A DNA stretch of 18,855 nt from positions 1-18,855 of the forward strand of contig CACZPC010000138.1 in NCBI GenBank assembly GCA_902782985.1, given 5' to 3'. How positions within the stretch are numbered: position 1 is the first letter of the stretch; each line of letters starts with the position of its first letter. This stretch comes from Oscillospiraceae bacterium (lineage in GTDB: Bacteria; Bacillota; Clostridia; Saccharofermentanales; Saccharofermentanaceae). Shown one piece after another: positions 1-8,764 of the stretch. Below the pieces are notes generated by a model. That model saw only the letters and a program-made list of their open reading frames with translations. It was not told where the DNA came from and searched no databases. The position numbers were made by a program, and so were the translations under genes.

Positions 1-93
1 ATATAACGACTCAAATTTTAGCACTTACGGAAGTAATGCGTCAATTATGCACGAGTGACGGACAAGTGTACTTTGAGGGGCGGAAAAATGGTG

Positions 94-99
94 TATAAT
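94..99 (+). promoter_or_regulatory. -10 element of queA-tgt promoter
   Basis: A perfect TATAAT hexamer ends 7 bases before the first in-frame ATG of queA. The -35 region is weak: TTGAGG at 73-78 would leave a 15-bp spacer and CTTTGA at 71-76 a 17-bp spacer. A start of transcription 7-8 bases after the hexamer falls at or next to A107, the first base of the queA ATG, so the mRNA may be leaderless. Bases 1-93 hold no gene that I can recognise. Confidence 0.55.
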
Positions 100-106
100 A
101 ACTCCC

Positions 107-1144
107 ATGAGCATGAAAACAAGCGACTTTTATTATGATCTTCCCGAGCGTTTGATCGCACAAAATCCCCTTGCAGACAGATCGTCTTCAAGGCTCATGG
201 TCTTGGATAAAAAAACGGGTAAGATCTTTCACAGACATTTTACCGACATCAAGGAATATCTTCACAAGGGAGATGTCCTCGTCATCAATAATACACGCGT
301 GATTCCGGCACGCCTTCTCGGTGTAAGATCCGATACGGGATCAGCCGTAGAGATCCTTCTTCTTAAGAGGATCGACGACATAAGATGGGAATGCATCGTT
401 CGTCCGGGTAAGAAGGTCAAGCCCGGAAGAAGGTTCACATTTATCGAAGGTGAACTTGAGGCTGAGTGCGAGGAAGTCCTTGAAACCGGCAACAGGATAG
501 TAAGGTTCGAATTCGACGGCATTTGGGAAGAGATCCTGGACCGTGCAGGCACCATGCCTCTTCCTCCCTATATACATGAACAGCTTCAGGATCGCGAGAG
601 ATATCAGACAGTATACTCCAAGATCGAAGGATCAGCCGCAGCTCCTACTGCAGGTCTTCACTTCACTAAGGAACTTCTGCAGCAGATAAGGGAAATGGGT
701 GTGGAGATAGCTGAAGTAACACTTCATGTCGGCCTCGGCACATTCAGGCCTGTCAAGGTAGACGATGTGGAATCTCACGAAATGCATTCCGAGTGGTACT
801 GCTTTGACAAGACCGCATCCGATATAGTAAGAGCTGCAAGAGCCGAAGGCAGAAGGATCATATCGGTAGGTACAACATCCACTAGAGTACTTGAGACAGT
901 TGCTTCAAATGATCCCGAGATGCTTCCCTGCTCAGGAGATACGAAGATATTCATCTATCCGGGTTATGAATTCAAGTGTGTCAATTCACTGATCACCAAT
1001 TTCCACCTTCCCGAATCGACACTTATTATGCTCGTCTCGGCACTTGCCGGCAAAGAGCATATACTTAATGCATATAATGAAGCCGTTAAGGAAGAATACA
1101 GATTCTTCTCTTTTGGCGACGCAATGTTCATCACAGATCTATAA
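107..1144 (+). CDS. queA: S-adenosylmethionine:tRNA ribosyltransferase-isomerase QueA
   Basis: QueA transfers and isomerises the ribosyl group of SAM onto preQ1 at tRNA wobble position 34, giving epoxyqueuosine; it acts in the cytoplasm. The 345-residue product has the family signatures: DLPERLIAQ near the N-terminus, [10 protein letters not shown] at 61-70, [13 protein letters not shown] at 175-187 and [10 protein letters not shown] at 207-216. Full length matches the family (about 340-350 residues). Two in-frame ATGs compete, at 107 and 113. The second gives MKTSDF, which resembles known QueA starts better. Neither has a Shine-Dalgarno sequence at normal distance: the GAGGGG at 75-80 is too far upstream. 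tgt follows after 17 bases on the same strand, the usual pairing in Firmicutes. The usual upstream ruvB is not visible within the window. Confidence 0.97.
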   Translation: MSMKTSDFYYDLPERLIAQNPLADRSSSRLMVLDKKTGKIFHRHFTDIKEYLHKGDVLVINNTRVIPARLLGVRSDTGSAVEILLLKRIDDIRWECIVRPGKKVKPGRRFTFIEGELEAECEEVLETGNRIVRFEFDGIWEEILDRAGTMPLPPYIHEQLQDRERYQTVYSKIEGSAAAPTAGLHFTKELLQQIREMGVEIAEVTLHVGLGTFRPVKVDDVESHEMHSEWYCFDKTASDIVRAARAEGRRIISVGTTSTRVLETVASNDPEMLPCSGDTKIFIYPGYEFKCVNSLITNFHLPESTLIMLVSALAGKEHILNAYNEAVKEEYRFFSFGDAMFITDL

Positions 1145-1152
1145 ACCAATAG

Positions 1153-2295
<1,143 letters not shown>

Positions 2296-2330
2296 TTGAT
2301 CTGCAATATTCCGATCGTTATCTCGGGTGA

Positions 2331-2747
2331 TCAGCCTAAGAGCTGTCCTCCTGCTACAAGCAGGATAACTATCAGTCCGATATGAAGGAAGAGTCCTACA
2401 AAATAGATACCGGACACTCTCTGCTTTACGCTTGCTACGATCCAGTAAACTACTGAAGCAAGAAGAACATAAGCACCGAGTACAAGACCTACATTATTTA
2501 CATTACCGCCAAGCGTAGTAATGATCGTATCCTTAAGTGTCGCACCGGTAGACGTAGTAACCGCAGAAGCGGTATCAGCGCCCGAAGTGCCCTGAAGGAT
2601 AGTTACAACAGACTCGGGAAGTTTGCTGTTGATCAGATCCTGTCCGATACCGAACTTATAACAGCAGACTGCTACTGCCAATACTGCCGTTAAAAGCCAA
2701 ATAAGATAGATGGCGAACAACTCGCCTTTACTCATGCTTTTCCACAT
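2331..2747 (-). CDS. small three-helix membrane protein, function unknown
   Basis: I do not recognise this 138-residue protein. Three hydrophobic segments are visible: about residues 10-31, 84-106 and 111-136. A Ser/Thr/Ala-rich loop (about 50-72, containing the stretch ADTASAVTTSTGA) lies between the first and second helix. There are no obvious catalytic motifs. A GAGGG site ends 8 bases before the ATG, supporting this start. It lies 3 bases after the PP2C-like pseudophosphatase and is the last gene of the long minus-strand operon. Its position suggests that it belongs to the phosphatase cassette, but that is inference. The distribution of helices does not match SecG, which has two. Confidence 0.75.
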   Translation of the reverse strand: MWKSMSKGELFAIYLIWLLTAVLAVAVCCYKFGIGQDLINSKLPESVVTILQGTSGADTASAVTTSTGATLKDTIITTLGGNVNNVGLVLGAYVLLASVVYWIVASVKQRVSGIYFVGLFLHIGLIVILLVAGGQLLG

Positions 2748-2750
2748 ATT

Positions 2751-3314
2751 TTATACCCTCACATTTTCATCTTTTCTGACAATCAATGTTACCGCAGTAA
2801 GGTTACCTTCTGCAAGCATATTTTGTTCCGATATACGACAAACCATATTATCCATCCATTCCTCACTGCTTTCCGCAGTCAATGCATCGGATAAAACAGC
2901 GGGATAACTCAAATGTTTTATAAACTCCGCAGTACCGCATACTACCCTGTCATCGTCCTCTATGCTGAACGGACCGTTGGGCAGTCTTTTGAGCTCGCCG
3001 TTTTTGACGATGCCGGCATAGATCGCACCATGCCTTTCGATATTGATCATGGAGTCATTTATATGGATGAGCATGTAATCGATCCCGGGGGTGATATCCC
3101 TTTCGAGTATCTTACTGATCTCATTAAACGGAACACCTCTGCATCCGGTAATCATCGAAGAGATCTTACTCTTTTCTTCTTCACTGAATTCCGGCGAACC
3201 TTCCCTGCTCGAGTAGATAATGAGCACGGTAACGGTGCTGTCGAAATTCATGAAGATATTATCCGTATACTCCTCGGAATCTCCCTTGTGCATCAGCGTA
3301 TAATATTCGATCAT
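2751..3314 (-). CDS. degenerate PP2C-like protein (candidate pseudophosphatase)
   Basis: This 187-residue soluble protein looks like a PPM/PP2C fold without its metal-binding residues. GAIYAGIVKNGELKRL sits where PP2Cs have the GDSRxYxxRxGxL strand, with ERHG in place of the GDS. DRVVCGTAEF replaces the SDGLTD motif, losing the Asp. The C-terminal NLTAVTLIV replaces the DNxTxIVV strand, again losing the Asp. The N-terminal KGDSEEYTDN weakly recalls the RxxNED motif. Its ATG overlaps the stop of the active PP2C gene (ATGA), and an AGGAG site lies 7 bases upstream, so the two are translationally coupled and probably made together. Inference: it regulates or docks the neighbouring phosphatase. 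The assignment rests on motif resemblance only and a divergent unrelated fold is possible. Confidence 0.6.
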   Translation of the reverse strand: MIEYYTLMHKGDSEEYTDNIFMNFDSTVTVLIIYSSREGSPEFSEEEKSKISSMITGCRGVPFNEISKILERDITPGIDYMLIHINDSMINIERHGAIYAGIVKNGELKRLPNGPFSIEDDDRVVCGTAEFIKHLSYPAVLSDALTAESSEEWMDNMVCRISEQNMLAEGNLTAVTLIVRKDENVRV

Positions 3315-4192
3315 ACGATACTCCTGCTAAGGCGGATAACTATGGAAGTATAATTATCCTGTCTGGGAAGCTTTTTCTGCTTAACTGACATCTTAAGATT
3401 GGCAGCAGTAGCCGCAGCGGACCTCTCGACATATTGAGGGATGCTGTCCCAAGGCAAAGCATCCGTAAGGCCGTCGGAGCTTACTATGATAGTATCGTCT
3501 GCAAAAAGCCTTAAAGGTTTCTTGGTATAGATGACTCTCGGGTTATGATTTCCCATATAATCCACCAGAGCACGGGCCTTCTTGTTACCGTATGCTACCT
3601 GAGTCTGCTTACCGCTACGTACAAGACCTCTTATGAGTATCGACACATAATTCTGTCTCGGATTAAGGATAGTGGCTTCATCGTCCCTTATCAGGATTAT
3701 GTCGCTGTCTCCGACACTGTAAAAGCTCAGGTGGTCATTATAGATCTGTATCATGACCAGAGTCGCACCGCCCTGCTGCTTATATTCTTCAAAGATTGAA
3801 TTAGATATCTTTCTTACAGCCTCCGCATTATTCTCACAGGCAAAAAAGCTTATGGGGTGCATATCCTTAATGGAATCGGTTATAAATTGCGAGATCTCGT
3901 CTCCGTATCTCATTCCGCCCATCCCGTCGGATACACATGCCGTAAAACCGTACTTTCGGATCTCATCCATCGGAGAGATATAAAATGCGTCCTCCTGACG
4001 GCTTCTCTTGCCCTTCTCATGAAAATAGGCAACATCAAGAGCAAGCTGTGTCTCATCAGTGACAACACCCTTTATGCTCTTTCGATAATAGATATGAAAA
4101 TAGATAAAAGCACATAGAGCGATCAGAAACAAAATAAGAGCATAGGCAATAAGTGCCCTGGTCTCATCTGCAATCAGACTCCAATCACTCAT
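3311..4192 (-). CDS. membrane-anchored PP2C-family Ser/Thr phosphatase
   Basis: PP2C/PPM enzymes remove phosphate from Ser/Thr using two Mn/Mg ions. This 293-residue protein keeps the key residues: RSRQEDAF with Asp68, VSDGMGGMRYGDE with Asp89 and Gly90, GGATLV at 141-146, GDSDIILIRD at 161-170, SSDGLTD with Asp240, and QDNYTSIVI with Asp279. A single transmembrane helix at about residues 14-36 anchors it, with the catalytic domain probably cytoplasmic. The ATG follows the upstream stop by 2 bases, and a GAGGG site lies in the end of the preceding gene. The family's usual partner, a PASTA-type Hanks kinase (PrkC), is not beside it. In many Firmicutes the PrpC phosphatase is soluble and encoded next to prkC; this gene differs on both counts and is probably a paralogue with its own role. 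Confidence 0.9.
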   Translation of the reverse strand: MSDWSLIADETRALIAYALILFLIALCAFIYFHIYYRKSIKGVVTDETQLALDVAYFHEKGKRSRQEDAFYISPMDEIRKYGFTACVSDGMGGMRYGDEISQFITDSIKDMHPISFFACENNAEAVRKISNSIFEEYKQQGGATLVMIQIYNDHLSFYSVGDSDIILIRDDEATILNPRQNYVSILIRGLVRSGKQTQVAYGNKKARALVDYMGNHNPRVIYTKKPLRLFADDTIIVSSDGLTDALPWDSIPQYVERSAAATAANLKMSVKQKKLPRQDNYTSIVIRLSRSIV

Positions 4193-4194
4193 CT

Positions 4195-5214
4195 TCAGCC
4201 CTCTTCTGTATCTTCCTCCTGATCGTCATCATCGGACTCATCTTCATCGTCCGAATCATCGTCAGGCTCCTCCTCGTCATCATCTTCTTCATCGTCATCA
4301 GACTCTTTGTCAGCTTCCGAATTCTCATCATCAGAAGCTTCATCATTCTCTTCAGATGCCCTGATCTTCTTCACGATATAAGTATCGATCATTCCTGCCG
4401 AATAATATGCCAGCATAAAGTGGCAGAATGCAAAAGCGAATGTAAGATAATACAGGATCGCAAGTCCATAGCCGAAATAAGTAAATGAAGAGATAAATAC
4501 AAACGGCAAGAGGAAAAGGATCAGGACTATTGATACCGCCATTACCGCATACTGTATAAATCTCATAAGGAAAAAGAACACCGCATTCCTGTAGAGCTTA
4601 GAAAGCGGAAGATCCACCGTGACCATCAGTTGATAAACGATATGCTGGATAGCCGTAAAAGAAAAAAGTATAACAGTGAATAATACGGAAACAACAGTGC
4701 CGAACTTTGTGCCTGCCTGCCCGTAAAAAGAGATCGCAAGTAAACATACAAATGTTACGACGATCGATATCACGGTACTTGCAAGAGACTGTACGAGATT
4801 ATTCTTAACGCCCTTCTTGAAGTCCTGAAGCGGATATATCATATCACCGCGATAAAGATTTCTGTATATCTGCGAGAATCCGGCCTGGAAAGGACCGATA
4901 CAAACAAGCAGTGAACCCATAAGGAGCATTACGCAGAACATGACGATGATATAGTAAAGCTGGGAGACAAAATCAGTACCACCTGCTGTTACCTGACCAT
5001 TTACTTCATAACCGGCATCTGCCATGAATGCAGCGAAATTTCCGGGTTCAAATACGCTGTTCAGCTTTGGCAGGAATCTTAATGTGAGAAATATACAAGC
5101 AAACATCGACGGAATGTTCAACACGAGGAACATGAAATTGACCGCCGTCAGCTTTGTGAAATTATTACCGTATATACTGAAAAACTTATAAACAGGACCG
5201 CGTTCACCGGACAT
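4195..5214 (-). CDS. DUF624/YesL-like membrane protein with acidic C-terminal tail
   Basis: The 339-residue protein has about six hydrophobic segments (roughly 22-46, 84-107, 143-165, 170-192, 208-240 and 246-276). GPFQAGFSQIYRN at 107-119, followed by YRG and DFKKGVKNN, resembles the conserved loop of DUF624 (YesL) proteins. The function of that family is unknown. From residue 288 to the end the chain is almost pure Asp/Glu: 38 of 52 residues, with Ser and few others. The tail follows a basic VKKIR stretch, suggesting that it is cytoplasmic. The DNA for the tail is a low-complexity GAT/GAA/TCA tract. GGAGAGA precedes the ATG. The gene starts 16 bases after trmFO and ends 2 bases before the PP2C gene, so it belongs to both the operon and the phosphatase cassette. 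The family assignment is moderate. Confidence 0.75.
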   Translation of the reverse strand: MSGERGPVYKFFSIYGNNFTKLTAVNFMFLVLNIPSMFACIFLTLRFLPKLNSVFEPGNFAAFMADAGYEVNGQVTAGGTDFVSQLYYIIVMFCVMLLMGSLLVCIGPFQAGFSQIYRNLYRGDMIYPLQDFKKGVKNNLVQSLASTVISIVVTFVCLLAISFYGQAGTKFGTVVSVLFTVILFSFTAIQHIVYQLMVTVDLPLSKLYRNAVFFFLMRFIQYAVMAVSIVLILFLLPFVFISSFTYFGYGLAILYYLTFAFAFCHFMLAYYSAGMIDTYIVKKIRASEENDEASDDENSEADKESDDDEEDDDEEEPDDDSDDEDESDDDDQEEDTEEG

Positions 5215-5230
5215 CAGTCTATCTCTCCGT

Positions 5231-6565
5231 TCATTTTGTCATATTATTGATTATATCAGCGAATGCATAGATTTTCTCTAACGAGCGCTGAGCAATGCCC
5301 GCATTTTTCTCTTTCTTTCCGTTCTTGCCCTTGAACTTTCCCGGCATCTTCTCTACGATACCGAAATTAGCATTCATGGGAACGAACTTCTTAACAAGAG
5401 GATCGGATACATAAGCAGCCATGGAACCTATCACTGTATCACTTCCGGGAATAAAAGGAGGCTCGGTATCAAGAGCTCGCATGGCAGCGTAATAACCTGC
5501 AAGGAACCCGGAAGCAGTCGATTCGATATAACCTTCTACACCCGTTATCTGACCGGCAAAGAACAGATCCCTTCTCTCCCTGACAGAATACTCATTGGTA
5601 AGTATGGCAGGAGAATTAAGATATGTATTACGGTGCATGACCCCCATACGGTAATATTCGGCATTTTCAAGTCCGGGGATAAGTCCGAATACTCTCTTCT
5701 GCTCAGGCCACTTAAGTCTGGTCTGAAATCCCACGAGATTATACATCGTCTTGGCTCTGTCATCCTGTCTGAGCTGAAGACAAGCGTACGGCTCTTCTCC
5801 TGTCCTCGGATCGATGAGTCCTACGGGCTTAAGAGGACCGAAACGCATAGTATCCACGCCTCTTGATGCCATCGTCTCAATAGGCATACATCCCTCAAAC
5901 ACGATCTCTTTGTCAAAACCCTTAACATCGGCACGCTCGGCATTGATGAGCTCATTATAGAACTTAAGATATTCTTCCTGATTCATCGGACAGTTAATAT
6001 AATCATCGCCGCCCTTGCCGTATCTTGAAGCCTTAAAAGCCTTAGTCATATCAACGGATTCTGCGGTAACGATAGGCGCAGCCGCATCAAAGAAATGAAG
6101 CTTACTGTCTCCCACGGTCTTCATGATATCCTCATAAAGATCACCGTCGGTAAGAGGTCCGGTCGCAACGATAACGATACCGTCTTCCGGGATCTTTGTT
6201 ATCTCTTCGTGAATAACATTTATCCTGTCGCAGGAATCGATCTTATCGGTTATATAGGATGAGAACTCATCTCTGTCAACTGCAAGCGCTCCGCCTGCAG
6301 GCACCGCGCTCTTATCAGCAGATTCCATGATAAGAGAACCCAATACACGTAACTCTTCCTTAAGAAGACCCACGGCATTTTCTATATTTGCAGCTCTTAA
6401 AGAATTACTGCAGACGAGCTCGGCATAACCGTCACTATGGTGTGCGGGACTCTTTCTTAAAGGCTTCATCTCATAAAGATCGACATCTATGCCGAATCTG
6501 GATAATACCCAGGCAGCTTCAGAACCTGCCAGTCCCGCGCCTATAACGGTTACTTTATTACTCAT
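5231..6565 (-). CDS. trmFO: methylenetetrahydrofolate-tRNA (uracil-5-)-methyltransferase TrmFO
   Basis: TrmFO uses methylene-tetrahydrofolate and FADH2 to make 5-methyluridine at position 54 of the tRNA T-loop. The start chosen is ATG 6563-6565, giving 444 residues, the usual family length. It begins MSNKVTVIGAGLAGSEAA with the FAD-binding GxGxxG motif at once. The open frame continues 40 codons further upstream inside topA, but that extension has no homologous sequence in the family. Cys52 (ELVCSNSLRA) and Cys226 (FEGCMPIE) correspond to Cys53 and Cys226 of the Bacillus enzyme, the residues implicated in catalysis. The last 8 bases of topA overlap the start (ATGAGTAA). The topA-trmFO order is classical for Firmicutes. 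Confidence 0.96.
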   Translation of the reverse strand: MSNKVTVIGAGLAGSEAAWVLSRFGIDVDLYEMKPLRKSPAHHSDGYAELVCSNSLRAANIENAVGLLKEELRVLGSLIMESADKSAVPAGGALAVDRDEFSSYITDKIDSCDRINVIHEEITKIPEDGIVIVATGPLTDGDLYEDIMKTVGDSKLHFFDAAAPIVTAESVDMTKAFKASRYGKGGDDYINCPMNQEEYLKFYNELINAERADVKGFDKEIVFEGCMPIETMASRGVDTMRFGPLKPVGLIDPRTGEEPYACLQLRQDDRAKTMYNLVGFQTRLKWPEQKRVFGLIPGLENAEYYRMGVMHRNTYLNSPAILTNEYSVRERRDLFFAGQITGVEGYIESTASGFLAGYYAAMRALDTEPPFIPGSDTVIGSMAAYVSDPLVKKFVPMNANFGIVEKMPGKFKGKNGKKEKNAGIAQRSLEKIYAFADIINNMTK

Positions 6566-8711
6566 CACTCTCGTCCTTATCGGATTTCTTCTTTCTCTTA
6601 TTAGTCTCACACTCGGGGTTGGAGCATCTGGGATAAGTCTTCCCCCTGAACCTGTGCCATACCATGTAAGATCCGCAGGTCTCACACTTCTTATCGTCTA
6701 TGGGAAGATCCCATGAAATAAACTCACACTCGGGGTCTGATCCCTTCTTATCACAGACATAGAAAGTCTTAGAGCCCTTTCTTGTCTTGCGTACAAGTAG
6801 ACCTGAACCGCATACGGGGCACTTGCCTTTGGCGGCTACTTCGATATTTCTGGTATATGTGCATTTCGGGAAGCAGGAGCATGCGATAAACTTACCGTTT
6901 CTGCCTTCCTTGATAACAAGATCTCCCTCACCGCATTCAGGACACTTCTCACCGATCTTCTCCGATTCGATCTTGACCTTCTCAATAGACTTACCGGCAG
7001 CCTCAACCTGCTCATGGAATCCGGGATAGAAATCAGACAAGACCTTTACCCAGTTTGTATTACCTACTTCGACCTTATCGAGCTTCTCTTCCATATCAGC
7101 CGTGAAGGATACATCTACGATCTCATTGAAATTATCTTCGAGCATGTTGGTAACGAGCTTACCTAAATCGGTAATGAGGAGATTTCTACCCTCTCTGTTA
7201 ACATACTTTCTGTCAAGGATAGTACTTATCGTAGCGGAATAAGTAGAAGGACGTCCGATGCCGTTATCTTCCATTGCCTTGATAAGAGTTGCCTCGGTAT
7301 AGTGCGGAGGAGGAAGCGTCTGCTTCTTGTCACAGATGACTTCAAGATTCTTCAGGATCTGACCTTCGGTAAGCTCGGGAAGCTTATTCTTGGAATCGTC
7401 AGGTGCTTCTGCATTATCCTCTTCCTTGATATCGGCATAGATAGCAAGGAAACCCTTAAAAGCAACAGTCTCACCCTGCGCTCTGAAGATCTCATTGCCG
7501 CATCCCACATCGAGAGTAACGGTATTTATGGTTGCATCAGACATCTGAGAAGCAAGGAATCGCTCCCAGATAAGCTTATATAGCTTGTACTGATCATTCG
7601 AAAGAGAATTCTTGATCAACTCGGGGGACAGATCGAAATGCGTAGGTCTTATGGCCTCATGTGCATCCTGAGCAGAATTCTTATTCTTATAATTTCTCTT
7701 ATAAGGACATACGTATTCCTTACCGAATCTCTCTTCGATGAGCCCCCTTGATGCGGCAACAGCCTCATCAGATACTCTTACGGAGTCCGTCCTTATATAA
7801 GATACGAGAGCTGTCTGTCCGTGACCTGCTATCTCGATACCTTCATAGAGCTGCTGAGCAAGAGAAGTCGTCTTCTTGGTAGAAAATCCTAATCTTCTTG
7901 ATGCCTCCTGCTGCATGGTGGATGTAGTAAAAGGAGGTGCAGGCTTTCTTGATCCGTCACTCTTCTTTACCGAAAGGACCTTAAAATCCTTACCCTTAAT
8001 GGCATTAACGACACTGTCAGCCTTCTCCTGAGATAAGATCCTTCCGTTCTTGGGCTTATCAACCTTGCCGCCGATATCCGTACCGTAATATCCGACCTTA
8101 AACTTCGTCTTGGATCCCTCGGGAGATACCATAGAACTTACAAGCCAGTAATCCTCGGGAATAAAGGCATCTATCTCTGCATCACGATCCATAACGATCT
8201 TAGTAGCAACAGACTGTACTCGGCCGGCAGACAATCCCCTTCTGATCTTACTGCAAAGAAGCGGGCTTAATTCATAACCCACGAGTCTGTCGAGTATCCT
8301 TCGTGCCTGCTGAGCATCTACCAGATCCATATCAATAGATCTGGGCTTCTCTATTGCTTCCTGAACCGCCTTCTTGGTGATCTCGTTAAATGTGATCCTG
8401 CAATTGGTCGTAGGATCGATCTTAAGAACATGTGCCACATGCCATGCGATAGCCTCTCCCTCACGGTCAGGGTCCGTCGCGATATATACGAAATCGGCAT
8501 CTTCAGCCAATTCACGGAGTTCCTTTACTACTTTTACATTAGTAGTTATATATATAGGCTTAAAGCTGTCATTGACATTAACACCCATCGAATTTCTGGG
8601 CAGATCCCTGATATGACCGACTGAAGCCGATATCTTATAATCCTTGCCGAGATATCTTCCGATCGTCTTTGCCTTGGTAGGCGACTCCACAATTACAAGT
8701 TTCTTACCCAT
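6558..8711 (-). CDS. topA: DNA topoisomerase I
   Basis: This type IA topoisomerase relaxes negative supercoils through a 5'-phosphotyrosine intermediate. The 717-residue protein begins with the Toprim domain: Glu9 in VIVESPTKA, and the DxDxE triad Asp80, Asp82, Glu84 in ATDPDREGEA. The catalytic tyrosine is Tyr305 in SYIRTDS. Three C-terminal Cys4 zinc ribbons follow, with cysteines at about 590/593/611/617, 631/634/653/662 and 676/679/696/701, then a charged Lys/Asp/Glu tail. Full length. The N-terminus MGKKLVIVESPTKAK fixes the start, yet the bases before the ATG (GTGCATCGTAA) contain no recognisable Shine-Dalgarno sequence. It lies 53 bases after dprA, the widest gap in this operon, so it may have its own weak promoter. 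Confidence 0.98.
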   Translation of the reverse strand: MGKKLVIVESPTKAKTIGRYLGKDYKISASVGHIRDLPRNSMGVNVNDSFKPIYITTNVKVVKELRELAEDADFVYIATDPDREGEAIAWHVAHVLKIDPTTNCRITFNEITKKAVQEAIEKPRSIDMDLVDAQQARRILDRLVGYELSPLLCSKIRRGLSAGRVQSVATKIVMDRDAEIDAFIPEDYWLVSSMVSPEGSKTKFKVGYYGTDIGGKVDKPKNGRILSQEKADSVVNAIKGKDFKVLSVKKSDGSRKPAPPFTTSTMQQEASRRLGFSTKKTTSLAQQLYEGIEIAGHGQTALVSYIRTDSVRVSDEAVAASRGLIEERFGKEYVCPYKRNYKNKNSAQDAHEAIRPTHFDLSPELIKNSLSNDQYKLYKLIWERFLASQMSDATINTVTLDVGCGNEIFRAQGETVAFKGFLAIYADIKEEDNAEAPDDSKNKLPELTEGQILKNLEVICDKKQTLPPPHYTEATLIKAMEDNGIGRPSTYSATISTILDRKYVNREGRNLLITDLGKLVTNMLEDNFNEIVDVSFTADMEEKLDKVEVGNTNWVKVLSDFYPGFHEQVEAAGKSIEKVKIESEKIGEKCPECGEGDLVIKEGRNGKFIACSCFPKCTYTRNIEVAAKGKCPVCGSGLLVRKTRKGSKTFYVCDKKGSDPECEFISWDLPIDDKKCETCGSYMVWHRFRGKTYPRCSNPECETNKRKKKSDKDESDE

Positions 8712-8764
8712 TTACGATGCACCATACTTACTTAATTTCATCTACAAAAAATTAATATAATTCA

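Noticed and set aside
1..93. 3' end of an upstream ruvB-like gene
   Set aside because: No frame in these bases gives recognisable RuvB C-terminal sequence; the stretch is too short to name anything.
2331..2747. SecG or YajC as identity for the small membrane protein after tgt
   Set aside because: It is on the opposite strand from tgt, has three helices and about 138 residues, and lacks the motifs of both families.
2913..3353. Plus-strand open frame of 146 codons
   Set aside because: It lies antisense to the pseudophosphatase and the PP2C end, has no ribosome binding site of note and no recognisable protein features.
4153..4488. Plus-strand open frame rich in Ile, Phe and Val
   Set aside because: It is the antisense reading of the acidic tail codons (GAT/GAA become ATC/TTC), so its hydrophobic look is an artefact.
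6566..6685. A 40-codon N-terminal extension of trmFO reading into topA
   Set aside because: The FAD motif of TrmFO proteins begins a few residues after the start, as it does from ATG 6563-6565. The extension is just topA coding DNA in another frame.
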